Below, one piece after another: positions 1-8,590 of a DNA stretch of 64,000 nucleotides. Below the pieces are notes generated by a model. It saw only the letters and a program-made list of their open reading frames with translations. It was not told the origin of the DNA and did not search any database. Origin of the DNA: Knoellia sp. p5-6-4 (lineage in GTDB: Bacteria; Actinomycetota; Actinomycetes; Actinomycetales; Dermatophilaceae); assembly GCF_029222705.1 (NCBI RefSeq), contig NZ_JARGZF010000001.1:244437-308436 (forward strand), written 5' to 3'. The position numbers were made by a program, and so were the translations under genes. Numbering within the stretch: the first letter of the stretch is position 1; every line of letters begins with the position of its first letter.

Positions 1-602
1 GCCGGCCACCCGAGCGCCACCTTGGCGACCCCCAGCCAGGCGACCTGCCCGGCGAAGTAGAGCGGGAGCATGATCGCCACCCGCACGGCATACAGGGCCA
101 CCAGCACCATCGTGAGCCGCTGGCACACCCGCACCAGACCGGGGTCGCGTCGCCACGCGAACGGGTCCTCGGCCATCCGCGGGTCACCCACGCCCACCAT
201 GAACCCGACCACGGGCCAGCGCACGAGCACCGAGACCAGCGTCCCCACGCCCCACGCGGCGCTGGTGAGGATCCCGGGCAGGAAGGCGTCCTCGGCGCGC
301 CCGCTGCGCAGCGCGAAGAACGCCGCGATGGCGGTGGCGAACACCGCGGAGAGGATGAACTGAAGGCTCTGCCGCTGGACCACGGCCACGACCGCGAGGA
401 CCGCCGTCAGCACGCCGGCGGTGACCACCGCGGTCATGATGTCCTTCTGCCACGTCCACACGACGACGAACGCCACCATGGGCAGCGCCGACTCGATGGA
501 TCCGCGCCATCCGCCGAGCGCTGTCGAGAGCCGGTGGCGGATGACCTCCTCGACCGTCGGCGCCGGGTGGGTCGCCGCGACGGGCTCCTGCTCAGTGGCC
601 AC
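1..602 (-). CDS. DUF3159 family membrane protein (C-terminus beyond window)
   Basis: The reverse strand reads open from a GTG at 602 to the left edge, giving about 200 residues. After a hydrophilic start (VATEQEPVAATHPAPTVEEV) come several hydrophobic segments such as MVAFVVVWTW, a run near residues 58-75, FILSAVFATAIAAFFAL, and a later pair around VVGFMVGVG and a Tyr/Leu-rich helix. This pattern and its place after dut, DUF3710 and an OB-fold gene match the actinobacterial DUF3159 family of unknown function. Its GTG lies 11 bases inside the OB-fold gene, so translation is probably coupled. The stop lies outside the window. Confidence 0.8.
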   Translation of the reverse strand, partial: MATEQEPVAATHPAPTVEEVIRHRLSTALGGWRGSIESALPMVAFVVVWTWQKDIMTAVVTAGVLTAVLAVVAVVQRQSLQFILSAVFATAIAAFFALRSGRAEDAFLPGILTSAAWGVGTLVSVLVRWPVVGFMVGVGDPRMAEDPFAWRRDPGLVRVCQRLTMVLVALYAVRVAIMLPLYFAGQVAWLGVAKVALGWP

Positions 603-1011
603 GGGACGGCACGATCTCGTAGGCGGGGTTGAAGATGGTCGGCATTCCTCTCAGGTACGTGACCCGTCCGGTCGCGCGCAGGTAGGTGCCCGGCTCGATG
701 CCACCGATCGTGCGACGCCCGAGCCAGATGAGGTTGATGGTCCGGCTGCCGTCGTAGAGGTCGACGACGAGGGCCGGCACGTTGACCCGCGGGCGCAGCG
801 TCACGGCCCGCACGGTGCCGGTCACGGTCGCGACCTGGCGGTCCTTGAGGTCGGACATCCGGGTGGCGCCGTGCCGGGCCGTGTCCTCCTGCAGCTCGGC
901 GGCCTCGATCTGCTGGGCCGTCCTCGTCAGCCGCTCACCGAGCCGCCCGAGGAGCGAGCGGTGGTGGCCGTCCGCTGTGCTGGTGCCCGAGGATGCAGGG
1001 GTTGCCGCCAT
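592..1011 (-). CDS. OB-fold nucleic-acid-binding domain protein
   Basis: This is a 139-residue protein starting MAATPASSG. Residues about 55-130 form a small beta-rich OB-fold resembling the tRNA/RecG-type nucleic-acid-binding domain: DRQVATVTGTVRAVTLRP, then LVVDLYDGSRTINLIWLGRR and a Gly-rich turn before the last strands. The N-terminal 50 residues are helical and charged. The ATG at 1011 sits 8 bases after the DUF3710 stop. Position between DUF3710 and DUF3159 is conserved in Actinobacteria. The ligand is not known; single-stranded nucleic acid is an inference from the fold. Confidence 0.85.
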   Translation of the reverse strand: MAATPASSGTSTADGHHRSLLGRLGERLTRTAQQIEAAELQEDTARHGATRMSDLKDRQVATVTGTVRAVTLRPRVNVPALVVDLYDGSRTINLIWLGRRTIGGIEPGTYLRATGRVTYLRGMPTIFNPAYEIVPSRGH

Positions 1012-1019
1012 CGAAAGCC

Positions 1020-1802
1020 CTACCGGACCTCGGTGATCTCGGGCCCGCGCTCGAACGGGTTGAGGTCGTCGGCGCTGCGGCCGGTGCCCTCGTCGTCCAC
1101 CTCGTCCTCGACCGCATCGGTGACCTCCTGCGGGAGGCGCAGCGGGAGCAGCTCGCGCGGCGCCATGGCGACGTCGCCACGCACCACCACGGTCTGGCGG
1201 AGCACGTCCATGAGGGCCTCGGCGGCCTCGTCCTCGATCGCGGCACGGCCGGAGAAGACGGCACGCAGGAACCATCGCGGCCCGTCGACACCCACGAACC
1301 GCGCGGGGGCGAAGACGGTGCGGCCGTCCGGGCCGGCGCTCGGCATGCGGGTGCGCAGCTCGGTGCCGAGGACGCCGCGCTGCTCGTCGGCCGTGCCGCC
1401 CTGGCTCACGATCGACTCGGCGATCTCGGAGCGGATGTCGTCCCAGATGCCCATGGTCTTGGGCGCCGCGAACGCCTGGAGCTGCACAGCCGAGTCGCCG
1501 AGGACGGCGGTGGCCCCCACGACGTTCTGGGTCGCCTCCTCCACCTCGAGCCGCAGCTCCATGCCCGCCACGCCCTTGATCCACAGCGCGCCGAGGTCGA
1601 GGCGGCCGGTGGGGCCGTCGACCTCGCTGGCGTCGAAGGGCCCCTGCGCCTCGGCGGCACCCGCGTCGCCCGTGGCCTCGGCGGCCGACGATGTGGGCTG
1701 GCCCTCGACGTCCTCGGGAGCGCGGTGCTCCCGGGCCTCGTCGGGGGTGACGGTGTCGTCGCCGGTCGGCTGCTGGTCCTTGTTGCGTCGGAAGATGCTC
1801 AC
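1020..1802 (-). CDS. DUF3710 domain-containing protein
   Basis: This 260-residue protein begins at a GTG (VSIFRRNKDQQPTG) 7 bases after the dut stop; an upstream extension of the frame would run into dut and is not used. The first 70 residues are acidic and low in complexity. The DUF3710 core follows, from RLDLGALWIKG through FVGVDGPRWFLRAVFSG, and the tail is acidic. Function is unknown. The family is actinobacterial and nearly always lies beside dut and the OB-fold gene, which supports operon membership here. Confidence 0.85.
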   Translation of the reverse strand: MSIFRRNKDQQPTGDDTVTPDEAREHRAPEDVEGQPTSSAAEATGDAGAAEAQGPFDASEVDGPTGRLDLGALWIKGVAGMELRLEVEEATQNVVGATAVLGDSAVQLQAFAAPKTMGIWDDIRSEIAESIVSQGGTADEQRGVLGTELRTRMPSAGPDGRTVFAPARFVGVDGPRWFLRAVFSGRAAIEDEAAEALMDVLRQTVVVRGDVAMAPRELLPLRLPQEVTDAVEDEVDDEGTGRSADDLNPFERGPEITEVR

Positions 1803-1809
1803 TGCCTCG

Positions 1810-2307
1810 TCAATCTCTCGATGGTGCGTCTGGTGCCAGTGCGTCCGGGGTGGCGCCGAAGCCACCACTGGCCCCGTGTCCAGTCTCCCCCCGAGCGGTC
1901 TCGGTGAGCGTGTCGACCTCGGTGAAATCGGCCAGTGCGACCTGCTGGACGACCAGCTGGGCGATCCGGTCACCCCGCTGGACGGTGAACGGCTCCCGCG
2001 GGTCGTGGTTGACCAGGTTCACGAGGATCTCTCCACGGTAGCCCGCGTCCACGGTGCCGGGCGCGTTCACGATGCCGATGCCGTGCCGAGCCGCCAGGCC
2101 CGAGCGCGGGTGCACCAGGCCGACGAAGCCGACGGGCAGCGCGACGGCCACGCCGGTGGGCACCAGGGCCCGTGCCCCCGGCTCAAGCGTCACCTCCCGG
2201 GCGGCCCGCAGGTCGGCTCCGGCGTCACCGGGGTGAGCGTATGCCGGGAGCGGCAGACCGGGGTCGAGTCGCCGGATCTGCACGGGGACGCGAGAAGGGC
2301 CAGTCAC
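1810..2307 (-). CDS. dut: dUTP diphosphatase (dUTPase)
   Basis: It hydrolyses dUTP to dUMP and pyrophosphate, keeping uracil out of DNA and feeding thymidylate synthesis. The trimeric dUTPase motifs are present in order: HPGDAGADL near the N-terminus, [11 protein letters not shown], the catalytic-Asp region [22 protein letters not shown], and a Gly-rich C-terminal arm [14 protein letters not shown] that should close over the active site. I place the start at GTG 2307 ([16 protein letters not shown]), giving 165 residues, about the family's usual size of 150-170; a weak AGGG lies upstream. First gene of a tight four-gene run with DUF3710, OB-fold and DUF3159. Confidence 0.93.
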   Translation of the reverse strand: MTGPSRVPVQIRRLDPGLPLPAYAHPGDAGADLRAAREVTLEPGARALVPTGVAVALPVGFVGLVHPRSGLAARHGIGIVNAPGTVDAGYRGEILVNLVNHDPREPFTVQRGDRIAQLVVQQVALADFTEVDTLTETARGETGHGASGGFGATPDALAPDAPSRD

Positions 2308-2339
2308 GAGGACTGACCCTATCTCTGCCGCGGCTCTGC

Positions 2340-2639
2340 TCAGGCGGCGCACTCCGTGCACACCATCTGGCCGTTGACCTCCTTGGCCAGCTGGCTGCGG
2401 TGGTGCACCAGGAAGCAGCGCGAGCAGGTGAACTCATCGGCCTGGCGCGGCAGCACCCGCACGGAGAGCTCTTCGCCGGAGAGGTCGGCCCCGGGCAGCT
2501 CGAATCCCTCGGCCTGCTCGGTCTCGTCCACGTCCACACTGGACGCGCTCTTGTCGGCCCGTCGGGACTTCAGCTCCTCGATGGAGTCCTCGGACAGCTC
2601 GTCGTCAGTCTTGCGCGGCGCGTCGTAGTCAGTCGCCAT
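2340..2639 (-). CDS. DUF4193 family zinc-ribbon-like protein
   Basis: This 99-residue acidic protein starts [20 protein letters not shown]. Its C-terminus carries a [16 protein letters not shown] ... GQMVCTECA arrangement, two Cys-x2-Cys pairs suited to one zinc ion. Both length and motif fit the actinobacterial DUF4193 family, of unknown function. A GGGGAG Shine-Dalgarno lies about 11 bases before the ATG. It is 32 bases from dut and on the same strand, so it may be co-transcribed with the dut group. Confidence 0.9.
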   Translation of the reverse strand: MATDYDAPRKTDDELSEDSIEELKSRRADKSASSVDVDETEQAEGFELPGADLSGEELSVRVLPRQADEFTCSRCFLVHHRSQLAKEVNGQMVCTECAA

Positions 2640-3037
2640 GATCGCTGTCGCTCCCCTTTGCTTAGGTTTCGTGCGTCGGTGGTGTGGTGCCCGCCCTGGC
2701 CGGCGCGCGTGTCTGCTGCATCAACGCAGCCGGTCCTGCTTTTGTGCCCGGTTCTGGTGGTCGGCGTCAGCGGATTGTGCCCTATCCACATCCCCCCGGC
2801 ATCACCCGGGGCCCAGATGCCCACCGACCGGACCGGAGACCTTGGCAAACAGGGCAATCCGGGCATTGTGAGCAGGGCCACACGGGGGCGGCAAGCACGC
2901 AGGTCAGGCGGGCGCCTTGACCGTTCCTTTACTGCCCGTTCACCGAGATATCGGCAACCCGGATGCCTGCCTTGGGCGTCTTTCCCCTTAGAGTCCTTGC
3001 GCCAGCCGGGAGCGAGACGCTTGAGAAGAGGTGCACC
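2640..3037. other. Divergent intergenic region, about 400 bp
   Basis: This gap separates DUF4193 (leftward) from a small rightward gene. Base composition is less GC-rich than the genes. Frames that cross it on either strand lack family-like content and strong GC third positions, so I treat it as promoter DNA. A TTGACC at 2917 is a possible -35 for the rightward gene, but I see no matching -10 at 16-19 bases. Confidence 0.4.
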
Positions 3038-3223
3038 ATGACCGAGTTCCACGCCGAGATGCGCGATCGTGCCACGACCGCGGTCGAGTCGCTGAAGCAG
3101 GCCCAGGACAGCGGCGACGACTTCCTCGTCGAGGTGCGCGAGGCAGAGCTGGAGAACCTCGCCCGGCTCGCGAGCGAGCACGGGCTGCGGATTCCGGAGC
3201 TCCAGGCCTTCACGGCGGCCTGA
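3038..3223 (+). CDS. Small hypothetical protein, 61 residues
   Basis: The product starts MTEFHAEMRDRATTAVESL and ends ELQAFTAA. It looks wholly alpha-helical, rich in Ala, Glu and Leu, with no membrane segment and no cysteine. An AGAGG Shine-Dalgarno stands 6 bases before the ATG and codon third positions are strongly GC, so it is very probably translated. I do not recognise a family. It converges on the ATP sulfurylase gene, with 18 bases between the stops, and nothing in the context suggests a job. Confidence 0.7.
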   Translation: MTEFHAEMRDRATTAVESLKQAQDSGDDFLVEVREAELENLARLASEHGLRIPELQAFTAA

Positions 3224-3241
3224 TCCCTTCGTCCAGCCCAC

Positions 3242-4450
3242 TCAGCCCGCCGCTTCGACCTCGGGAGCGAAACGCCGTCGCAGGACCTCGGCGACAGCGC
3301 CGGGCGTGAACCACTCCGGGAGCGACTCGCCGCGCGCGAGTCGCTCCCGCACCTCGGTGCCCGAGATGACGTGGACCCGGGTCCCGCGCGAGACCTGCTC
3401 CACCGGCTCGTAGCTGCCGGTCGCCTCCACGTAGCCCAGTTGCGGGTAGGCCACCATCGAGATCTCGAGCTCGTGCTCGTGACGGCGCACCAGCGCCTGC
3501 GCGGCATACGGGTCGAAGAACGGCCCCCCCGAGCTGTCGGTGCCGGGGCCGGCGTGGTCCCGGCCGACGATCATGTGGGTGGCACCGAAGTTCTGGCGGA
3601 TGATCGCGTGCCACAGGGCCTCTCGTGGCCCACCCATCCGCATGGCCAGCGGCAGGAGCGCCAGCGTGACCTCGCCCCGCGGGTAGCTCGGCATGAGCTG
3701 GCGGTAGCAGGCGACCCGGGTCGCGACGTCGATGTCGCCGGGCTTCGTGGGACCGACCACGGGGTGCACCAGCAGGTGGGCCCCGGTCTCCCGGGCCGCC
3801 CGGACCGTGAGCTCCTGGTGGGCGCGGTGCATCGGGTTGCGGGTGTTGAACGCCACGACCCGACGCACGCCGAGCTCGTCGAAGTGCCGTCTCAGGGCGG
3901 CCGGCGAGAACCGCAGGTCGGCACCCTCCCGCCCGGCGGTGTGCACGGCGCGCGGCAGCACCTCCAGGGCACCGGCGACGTACCAGGACTGGGTGTCGTT
4001 CAGCAGCCGGTGGACCGACGGGTGCGCCGGGTCGCACTTGCCGAAGACCGCTTCCGCCTCGCTGCCGGGATCGACACGCCAGGAGCTGCGGGGTTCGAGC
4101 GCGGCCAGCAGGCGCCCCTGCCCGTCCCGCAGGGCGAGGCGCCCGGCAGCGGTCGCCCGGCGCAGGGTGGGCTCGTCGACGTCGAGGACCACCGGCATGG
4201 GCCACAAGGTGCCGTCGGCCAGGCGCAGCCGCTCGCAGACACCTCGGTGGTCCTCCTCGCCCATGAAGCCGGTCAGCGGCGAGAAGGCCCCGCAGGCCAG
4301 GAGCTCGAGGTCGCACTGGAGCCGCTCCGTGAGCACCCGGTCCGGCCAGTGCGCGGCAGCCTGCTCCAGCTCGCCGGCCCGCTCCGGGCCGACGACCAGG
4401 TCGACCAGCCGGTTGCCGTGTGGTCGCGACAGTCCCCGGTCAGCGTGCAT
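3242..4450 (-). CDS. sat: Sulfate adenylyltransferase (ATP sulfurylase, Sat type)
   Basis: It makes adenosine 5'-phosphosulfate from ATP and sulfate. The 402-residue protein has the N-terminal PUA-like domain (CGAFSPLTGFMGEEDH) and the catalytic domain. The nucleotide motif reads FNTRNPMHRAHQE, so the usual Gln of QxRNPxHxxH is Asn here; GRDHAGPG and the ISGTEVR segment are intact. The ATG at 4450 follows GGAGGGGG. This is the monomeric Sat type rather than the CysDN type. No APS kinase, APS reductase or sulfite reductase gene adjoins it, so its pathway partners must be elsewhere. Confidence 0.9.
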   Translation of the reverse strand: MHADRGLSRPHGNRLVDLVVGPERAGELEQAAAHWPDRVLTERLQCDLELLACGAFSPLTGFMGEEDHRGVCERLRLADGTLWPMPVVLDVDEPTLRRATAAGRLALRDGQGRLLAALEPRSSWRVDPGSEAEAVFGKCDPAHPSVHRLLNDTQSWYVAGALEVLPRAVHTAGREGADLRFSPAALRRHFDELGVRRVVAFNTRNPMHRAHQELTVRAARETGAHLLVHPVVGPTKPGDIDVATRVACYRQLMPSYPRGEVTLALLPLAMRMGGPREALWHAIIRQNFGATHMIVGRDHAGPGTDSSGGPFFDPYAAQALVRRHEHELEISMVAYPQLGYVEATGSYEPVEQVSRGTRVHVISGTEVRERLARGESLPEWFTPGAVAEVLRRRFAPEVEAAG

Positions 4451-4514
4451 CTGCCCCCTCCAGCGGTCGGGTCCGCTCGTGCCGTCATTCTGGGGCGCGG
4501 CGCGGGGCGGCGGC

Positions 4515-5414
4515 TCACACGTTTGACGGAGATGGCCCATCAGGGCCCACGAGCCGCACGGCCGCCGCCACGACCTCCTCGAGCCTGGCGAACAGGCCCG
4601 GCGGGCCCGCGATGACCATGCGCGAGTCGGCAGGCTCCCCGTACAGGCCCCCGAAGGCCCCTCCTGCCTCGGTGACCACCAGCCAGGCGGCTGCCATGTC
4701 CCAGGCGTTGAGGCCGCGCTCGTAGTAGGCGTCGAGCTCGCCGTCGGCCACGTGGCACAGGTCGAGGGCCGCGCTGCCGATGCGCCGGATGTCGCGGACC
4801 TGCGGGATCACCTCCAGCAGCACCTTGGCCTGCCAGACGCGCACGCTCGCCTCGTAGCCGAACCCACTGCCCACCAGGGCCTGTGACAGGTCTGCCTGGT
4901 CACCGACCCGCAGCCGCTCGGGATCCTTTCCCGCCGACCTGCGCCAGGCGCCGCCGCCGAGGCGGGAGTGGAAGGTCCGTCCCCGCTCGGGGTCGACCAC
5001 CGCGCCGGCGACGGGGCGCCACCGACCCGGGGTCGCCGGGTCGCCCACCACGGCGGCGACCGACACGGCATACGCGGGGATGCCGTAGAGGTAGTTGACC
5101 GTGCCGTCTATGGGGTCGACGACCCAGGTGACGCCCGAGGTGCCCCTGTCGCCCCCCTCCTCCTCGCCCAGGAAGCCGTCACCGGGGCGGGCGGCCCGCA
5201 GCCGTTGTCGGAGCAGGTCCTGCGCGCGCTGGTCCATGACGGTCACCACGTCGGTGGCGCTCGACTTGGTCCGGGCGACGCCGAGGCCGTCGGGCCGGTC
5301 CTCCACGATCAGCCGGGCCGCCTCCTGCGCGACCTCGACGGCGAGCCGCTCGAGCTCCTCGAGCGGCAGCCCGTCCGGGACCTCGACATCTGGGCCGGCC
5401 GGCACGGCGCCCAC
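4515..5414 (-). CDS. Inositol monophosphatase family protein
   Basis: A 299-residue magnesium-dependent sugar-phosphate phosphatase. The family signatures are clear: LGEEEGG (metal-binding Glu), WVVDPIDGTVNYLYGIPAYAV (the DPIDGT metal site) and NAWDMAAAWLVVTEAGG near the C-terminus (second metal Asp). Substrate cannot be told from sequence: inositol-1-phosphate, histidinol phosphate and related compounds are all possible in this family. Only 3 bases separate its start from the ferrochelatase stop, so it is the last gene of the TRIC-channel/ferrochelatase/phosphatase operon. Confidence 0.88.
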   Translation of the reverse strand: MGAVPAGPDVEVPDGLPLEELERLAVEVAQEAARLIVEDRPDGLGVARTKSSATDVVTVMDQRAQDLLRQRLRAARPGDGFLGEEEGGDRGTSGVTWVVDPIDGTVNYLYGIPAYAVSVAAVVGDPATPGRWRPVAGAVVDPERGRTFHSRLGGGAWRRSAGKDPERLRVGDQADLSQALVGSGFGYEASVRVWQAKVLLEVIPQVRDIRRIGSAALDLCHVADGELDAYYERGLNAWDMAAAWLVVTEAGGAFGGLYGEPADSRMVIAGPPGLFARLEEVVAAAVRLVGPDGPSPSNV

Positions 5415-5417
5415 CCG

Positions 5418-6548
5418 TCAGTCCTGCCCGCACAGGGCGGGCTTGGCCACCCGCAGGTTCGGGCAGCAGCCGGGACGACAGACCGAGGGCCGCACGTCCG
5501 AGCCGGGCCACACCGGCCTGGCAGGCTCCTCGCCCCGCGCCTCCCCCGCCCGCTCCAGGAGCAGGTCCACCAGGCCGGAGACGAACTCCGCGTCGGTGCC
5601 CACCGTGGGGACCCGCACCATCCTCAAGCCCAGCCGCTCGGCCGTCTCGGCCGCCTCGGTGTCGAGGTCGTAGATGACCTCCATGTGGTCGGAGACGAAA
5701 CCGATGGGCGCCAGCACCACGGCGGCCGCGCCCTCGGACGCCAGCTCCTCGAGGCGGTCGTTGACGTCGGGCTCGAGCCACGGCTGGGTCGGCGGGCCGG
5801 AGCGCGAGCAGAACACCAGCTCGCCCTCGAGGTCCAGGTCGAGGGTGGCCCCCACCTCCGCGGTGATGGCTGCCCCCAGGGCGATGTGCTGGCGGCTGTA
5901 GAGGTGGCCCTCGGAGTCGCCCGGGCCGGAGGTCTCGTCCATCGCGGTGGGGACGGAGTGCGTGACGAAGAGCAGCCGGATGGCGGCCGGCGCGACGCCC
6001 TCGCGCACCAGGCTGCGGACCGCCTCGGTGACCAGCCGGGAGTTGACCCGCGAGAACCCGGGGTGGTTGTAGTAGGGCCGGATCTTGTCGACCTCGATCT
6101 CGATGCCCTCCTCCTGTGCCTGGGCGACCGCCCCCGCGAGGTCCTCGCGGTACTGCCGGCACGAGGAGTAGGAGGAGTAGGCGCTCGTGACCACCGTGAC
6201 GAGGCGGCGCAGGCCTCGCCCGTGCGCCTCGCGCAGCGCCTCGATGGTGAAGGGCGTGAAGTTGCGGTTGCCCCAGATGAGGGGCGTGTCGACCTCGCGC
6301 CGGTCGAGCTCGGCTCGCAGCGCGGCCAGCAGGGCGCGGTTCTGGTCGTTGATCGGGCTCCTGCCGCCGAACCGGTAGTAGTGCTCCCCCACCTCCTGCA
6401 GCCGCTCGTCGGGGATGCCCTTGCCGGCGGTCACGGTGCGCAGGAACGGCAGGACGTCCTCGGGCTTCTCGGGCCCGCCGAAGGAGAGGAGCAGGATGCC
6501 GTCGTAGGGCTGGAGCGGGTTGTCCGGGGCGGCAGCGGGCTCGGTCAC
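5418..6548 (-). CDS. cpfC: Ferrochelatase (probably coproporphyrin ferrochelatase)
   Basis: It inserts ferrous iron into coproporphyrin III in the Gram-positive haem pathway (or protoporphyrin in the classical view). The 376-residue protein shows LLLSFGGPEKPEDV at the start, the catalytic His in LLFVTHSVPTAMDE and the acidic motif FVSDHMEVIYDLD. The C-terminal tail reads CRPGCCPNLR ... CGQD, and another Cys sits in YSSYSSCRQYRE. These cysteines fit the 2Fe-2S cluster of actinobacterial ferrochelatases. The start overlaps the TRIC gene stop by 4 bases (ATGA). No other haem gene is in the window. Confidence 0.92.
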   Translation of the reverse strand: MTEPAAAPDNPLQPYDGILLLSFGGPEKPEDVLPFLRTVTAGKGIPDERLQEVGEHYYRFGGRSPINDQNRALLAALRAELDRREVDTPLIWGNRNFTPFTIEALREAHGRGLRRLVTVVTSAYSSYSSCRQYREDLAGAVAQAQEEGIEIEVDKIRPYYNHPGFSRVNSRLVTEAVRSLVREGVAPAAIRLLFVTHSVPTAMDETSGPGDSEGHLYSRQHIALGAAITAEVGATLDLDLEGELVFCSRSGPPTQPWLEPDVNDRLEELASEGAAAVVLAPIGFVSDHMEVIYDLDTEAAETAERLGLRMVRVPTVGTDAEFVSGLVDLLLERAGEARGEEPARPVWPGSDVRPSVCRPGCCPNLRVAKPALCGQD

Positions 6549-7180
6549 GTCAGGTCTCCGGTGCGTAGGGGTTTGGGGGCGTGGATGTCGAGGATGACAG
6601 CGGCCATCCTGATGACGAATACGAGGCCGACGCAGCCCCAGATTGCCGCTGTGCTGATGAGGTCGTAGTGGTGAGCCGCCACGATCAGCGCCGAGCCGAG
6701 CAGAGCCGGCAGGGCGTACATCTCGCGCCGGAGCACCTCGGGCACCTGGCCGGCCAGGAGGTCGCGCAGCATGCCGCCCCCCACCGCCGTGATGCCGCCG
6801 ACCACGACGGCGGCCAGCGGGTCGACGCCCGCGCCCAGAGCCTTGAGCGAGCCGCCGACCGCGAAGGTGGCCAGCCCGGCGGCGTCGAGGACGAGGACCA
6901 CCTTGGAGATCCGTGCCACGCCCGGGTGGAACAGGAACGTGATGATCCCGGCGACGACGGCCGCGCCCAGCAGCCGCCAGTCGCTGATGCCGACCGGCGG
7001 GATGTCGCCGATGAGCAGGTCGCGCAGCACGCCCCCGCCCAGGGCCGCCGCGGACGCGAGGACGAGCACGCCGAAGAGGTCTAGCCGCTTCCTCACGGCG
7101 ACCAGGCCACCGGTCAGGGCAAAGGCGAAGATGCCCACCAGGTCGAGGGCCAGCTGGAGGTTCGCATCGAGGGTGAGCAT
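6545..7180 (-). CDS. TRIC (UPF0126) family cation channel
   Basis: This is a 211-residue inner-membrane protein with about seven hydrophobic helices. It carries the duplicated Gly-rich signature of the trimeric intracellular cation channel family: ALGGGVLRDLLIGDIPP in the first half and AVGGGMLRDLLAGQVPEVL in the second. Bacterial members form homotrimeric potassium-conducting channels of unclear role. It overlaps ferrochelatase by 4 bases and leads the operon. The intergenic DNA to sepH contains a short inverted repeat at 7219-7233 (CCTTGC, loop GTG, GCAAGG). Confidence 0.9.
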   Translation of the reverse strand: MLTLDANLQLALDLVGIFAFALTGGLVAVRKRLDLFGVLVLASAAALGGGVLRDLLIGDIPPVGISDWRLLGAAVVAGIITFLFHPGVARISKVVLVLDAAGLATFAVGGSLKALGAGVDPLAAVVVGGITAVGGGMLRDLLAGQVPEVLRREMYALPALLGSALIVAAHHYDLISTAAIWGCVGLVFVIRMAAVILDIHAPKPLRTGDLT

Positions 7181-7275
7181 CGCGAGCCCAACCTACCGCC
7201 GCGGCGTGGGCGCTTTGCCCTTGCGTGGCAAGGTGGCAGAGTCAGGGGTCGAGTATGGCGAAGTCGGGAGAGGCA

Positions 7276-8493
7276 ATGCAGGACCTGCGTCTGATCGGTG
7301 TCCACGAGGACGGGCAGCACCTGCTGCTTGCCGACCCCGAGGGCAACCGCTACCGCGTGCCGCTCGACGAACCGCTCAGGGCGGCCATCCGCAAGGACCG
7401 GCCGCGCCTGGGGCAGCTGCAGATCGAGATCGAAGGTGGAATGCGACCCCGTGAGGTGCAGGCGCTGATCCGCGCCGGAGCGACGGCCGAGGAGGTCGCC
7501 GAGCGCGCCGGCTGGCCCGTCGAGAAGGTCCGCCGCTACGAGGGCCCGATCCTCGCCGAGCGCGAGCACGTCGCGGGCCTGGCCCGCTCGGTGCGCCTGC
7601 GCGGGCGTGGGGGCAGCCAGGGCTCGGCGCCCACGCTGGCCGCCCGCGTCAGCCAGCGCCTGTCCGGCCGCGGGGTGGACCCCGCCACGGCCGAGTGGGA
7701 CTCGGCCCGCAACGAGGAGGGCGAGTGGACCGTCACCCTCGCCTTCGCCGCCGGCGGCCGCCAACGGCAGGCCCACTGGCACTTCGACGTCTCGGCGCGC
7801 ACGGTCGTCGCCGCCGATGACGAGGCCCGCTGGCTGAGCGAGGACGACCAGCCCTCCACCGGCAGCCCCATCCCGGCCCCCCACCTCGTCGCCACCCCCG
7901 TGCGTGCGACCACGGTCTACGACGTGGAGGCCGAGGGAGGGGTCGCCGCGAGCGCCCGCCCCAAGGCGGCGTCGCCCGCCTCCGAGCGTCCCTCCCGCGA
8001 GGAGCCCCTCGACCTGATGACGGCCATGCGCGAGCGCGCCTCGGCCCGCGGGCGCCGCTCCGGCGGCCGTCGCAAGAGCGCCCCCGCGCAGACGCCGGTC
8101 GACGAGGCTCCCCGCAGCGACGCCCTCCCCCTCGAGGACATCGCCTACGACCCCGAGACCATGCCGCCTCCCCCGGCGGCCCGCGGCGCCCACCCCGCCG
8201 ACGGACCCGAGGCCGCCGTCGGCGACGACGTGCTGCCCGCGGCCGAGCCGCACGAGCCTGACGTCGCGCACGGGGCCGAGGTCAGCGAACCCGAAGCAGA
8301 GGCTGAGCCCGAAGCTGAGCCTGAGGCGGAGCCGGAAGCCGAGGCCGAGGCGGTGCCGCACGCCGCGGCTGGCGTGGAGCCGGAGGCCGAGCCCGAGGCG
8401 GAGCCGACGTCGGCTCGCCCGACCCGCAAGAAGGGCCGGCCCAGCGTCCCGAGCTGGGACGACGTGGTCTTCGGTGCCCGACCGCGCGACTGA
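7276..8493 (+). CDS. sepH: SepH septation protein
   Basis: SepH stimulates FtsZ assembly at the division site in Actinobacteria. The 405-residue protein has the conserved N-terminal DUF3071 domain (residues about 1-165) with a helix-turn-helix-like segment TAEEVAERAGWPVEKVRRYE near residues 74-93. The C-terminal half is disordered, with Arg/Ser-rich stretches and a strongly acidic Glu-Ala-Pro tract at residues 335-378, then ends on the conserved RPSVPSWDDVVFG motif. The ATG at 7276 follows GGGAGAGG; two upstream in-frame ATGs lack such a site. The acidic repeat is likely length-variable. Confidence 0.92.
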   Translation: MQDLRLIGVHEDGQHLLLADPEGNRYRVPLDEPLRAAIRKDRPRLGQLQIEIEGGMRPREVQALIRAGATAEEVAERAGWPVEKVRRYEGPILAEREHVAGLARSVRLRGRGGSQGSAPTLAARVSQRLSGRGVDPATAEWDSARNEEGEWTVTLAFAAGGRQRQAHWHFDVSARTVVAADDEARWLSEDDQPSTGSPIPAPHLVATPVRATTVYDVEAEGGVAASARPKAASPASERPSREEPLDLMTAMRERASARGRRSGGRRKSAPAQTPVDEAPRSDALPLEDIAYDPETMPPPPAARGAHPADGPEAAVGDDVLPAAEPHEPDVAHGAEVSEPEAEAEPEAEPEAEPEAEAEAVPHAAAGVEPEAEPEAEPTSARPTRKKGRPSVPSWDDVVFGARPRD

Positions 8494-8495
8494 GC

Positions 8496-8526
8496 GGTAT
8501 GTCGCGTGGTCACCACCCGGCATACC
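8496..8526. terminator. Stem-loop just after sepH
   Basis: GGTATG at 8496-8501 pairs with CATACC at 8521-8526, and an inner GTGGT/ACCAC pair (8506-8510, 8512-8516) continues the stem across a short internal loop. It begins 2 bases after the sepH stop. There is no U-tract, as usual for GC-rich Actinobacteria. The outer arm contains a copy of the recurring GGCATAC word. Confidence 0.6.
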
Positions 8527-8534
8527 CGTGTGCG

Positions 8535-8555
8535 TTTATCGGGTGACCCGATAAA
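8535..8555. repeat. Perfect palindrome, copy 1 (TTTATCGGGT / ACCCGATAAA)
   Basis: Ten-base arms TTTATCGGGT and ACCCGATAAA flank one central G, a perfect 21-base palindrome and far more A/T-rich than its surroundings. It lies between the convergent sepH and tdk genes and recurs exactly at 8597-8617. It may be part of a bidirectional terminator, a repetitive extragenic element or a protein-binding site. Confidence 0.75.
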
Positions 8556-8590
8556 CGGTCACTTCTCCCCCCGTGCCACTTGGGGGTAGG

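Noticed and set aside
2570-3241. Leftward frame across the DUF4193 promoter region
   Set aside because: It overlaps the well-supported 61-residue gene and DUF4193, and has no motif or codon bias of its own.
8282-8410. Acidic repeat in sepH as a separate element
   Set aside because: It is in frame within the disordered tail of SepH, where such Glu/Ala/Pro tracts are common.
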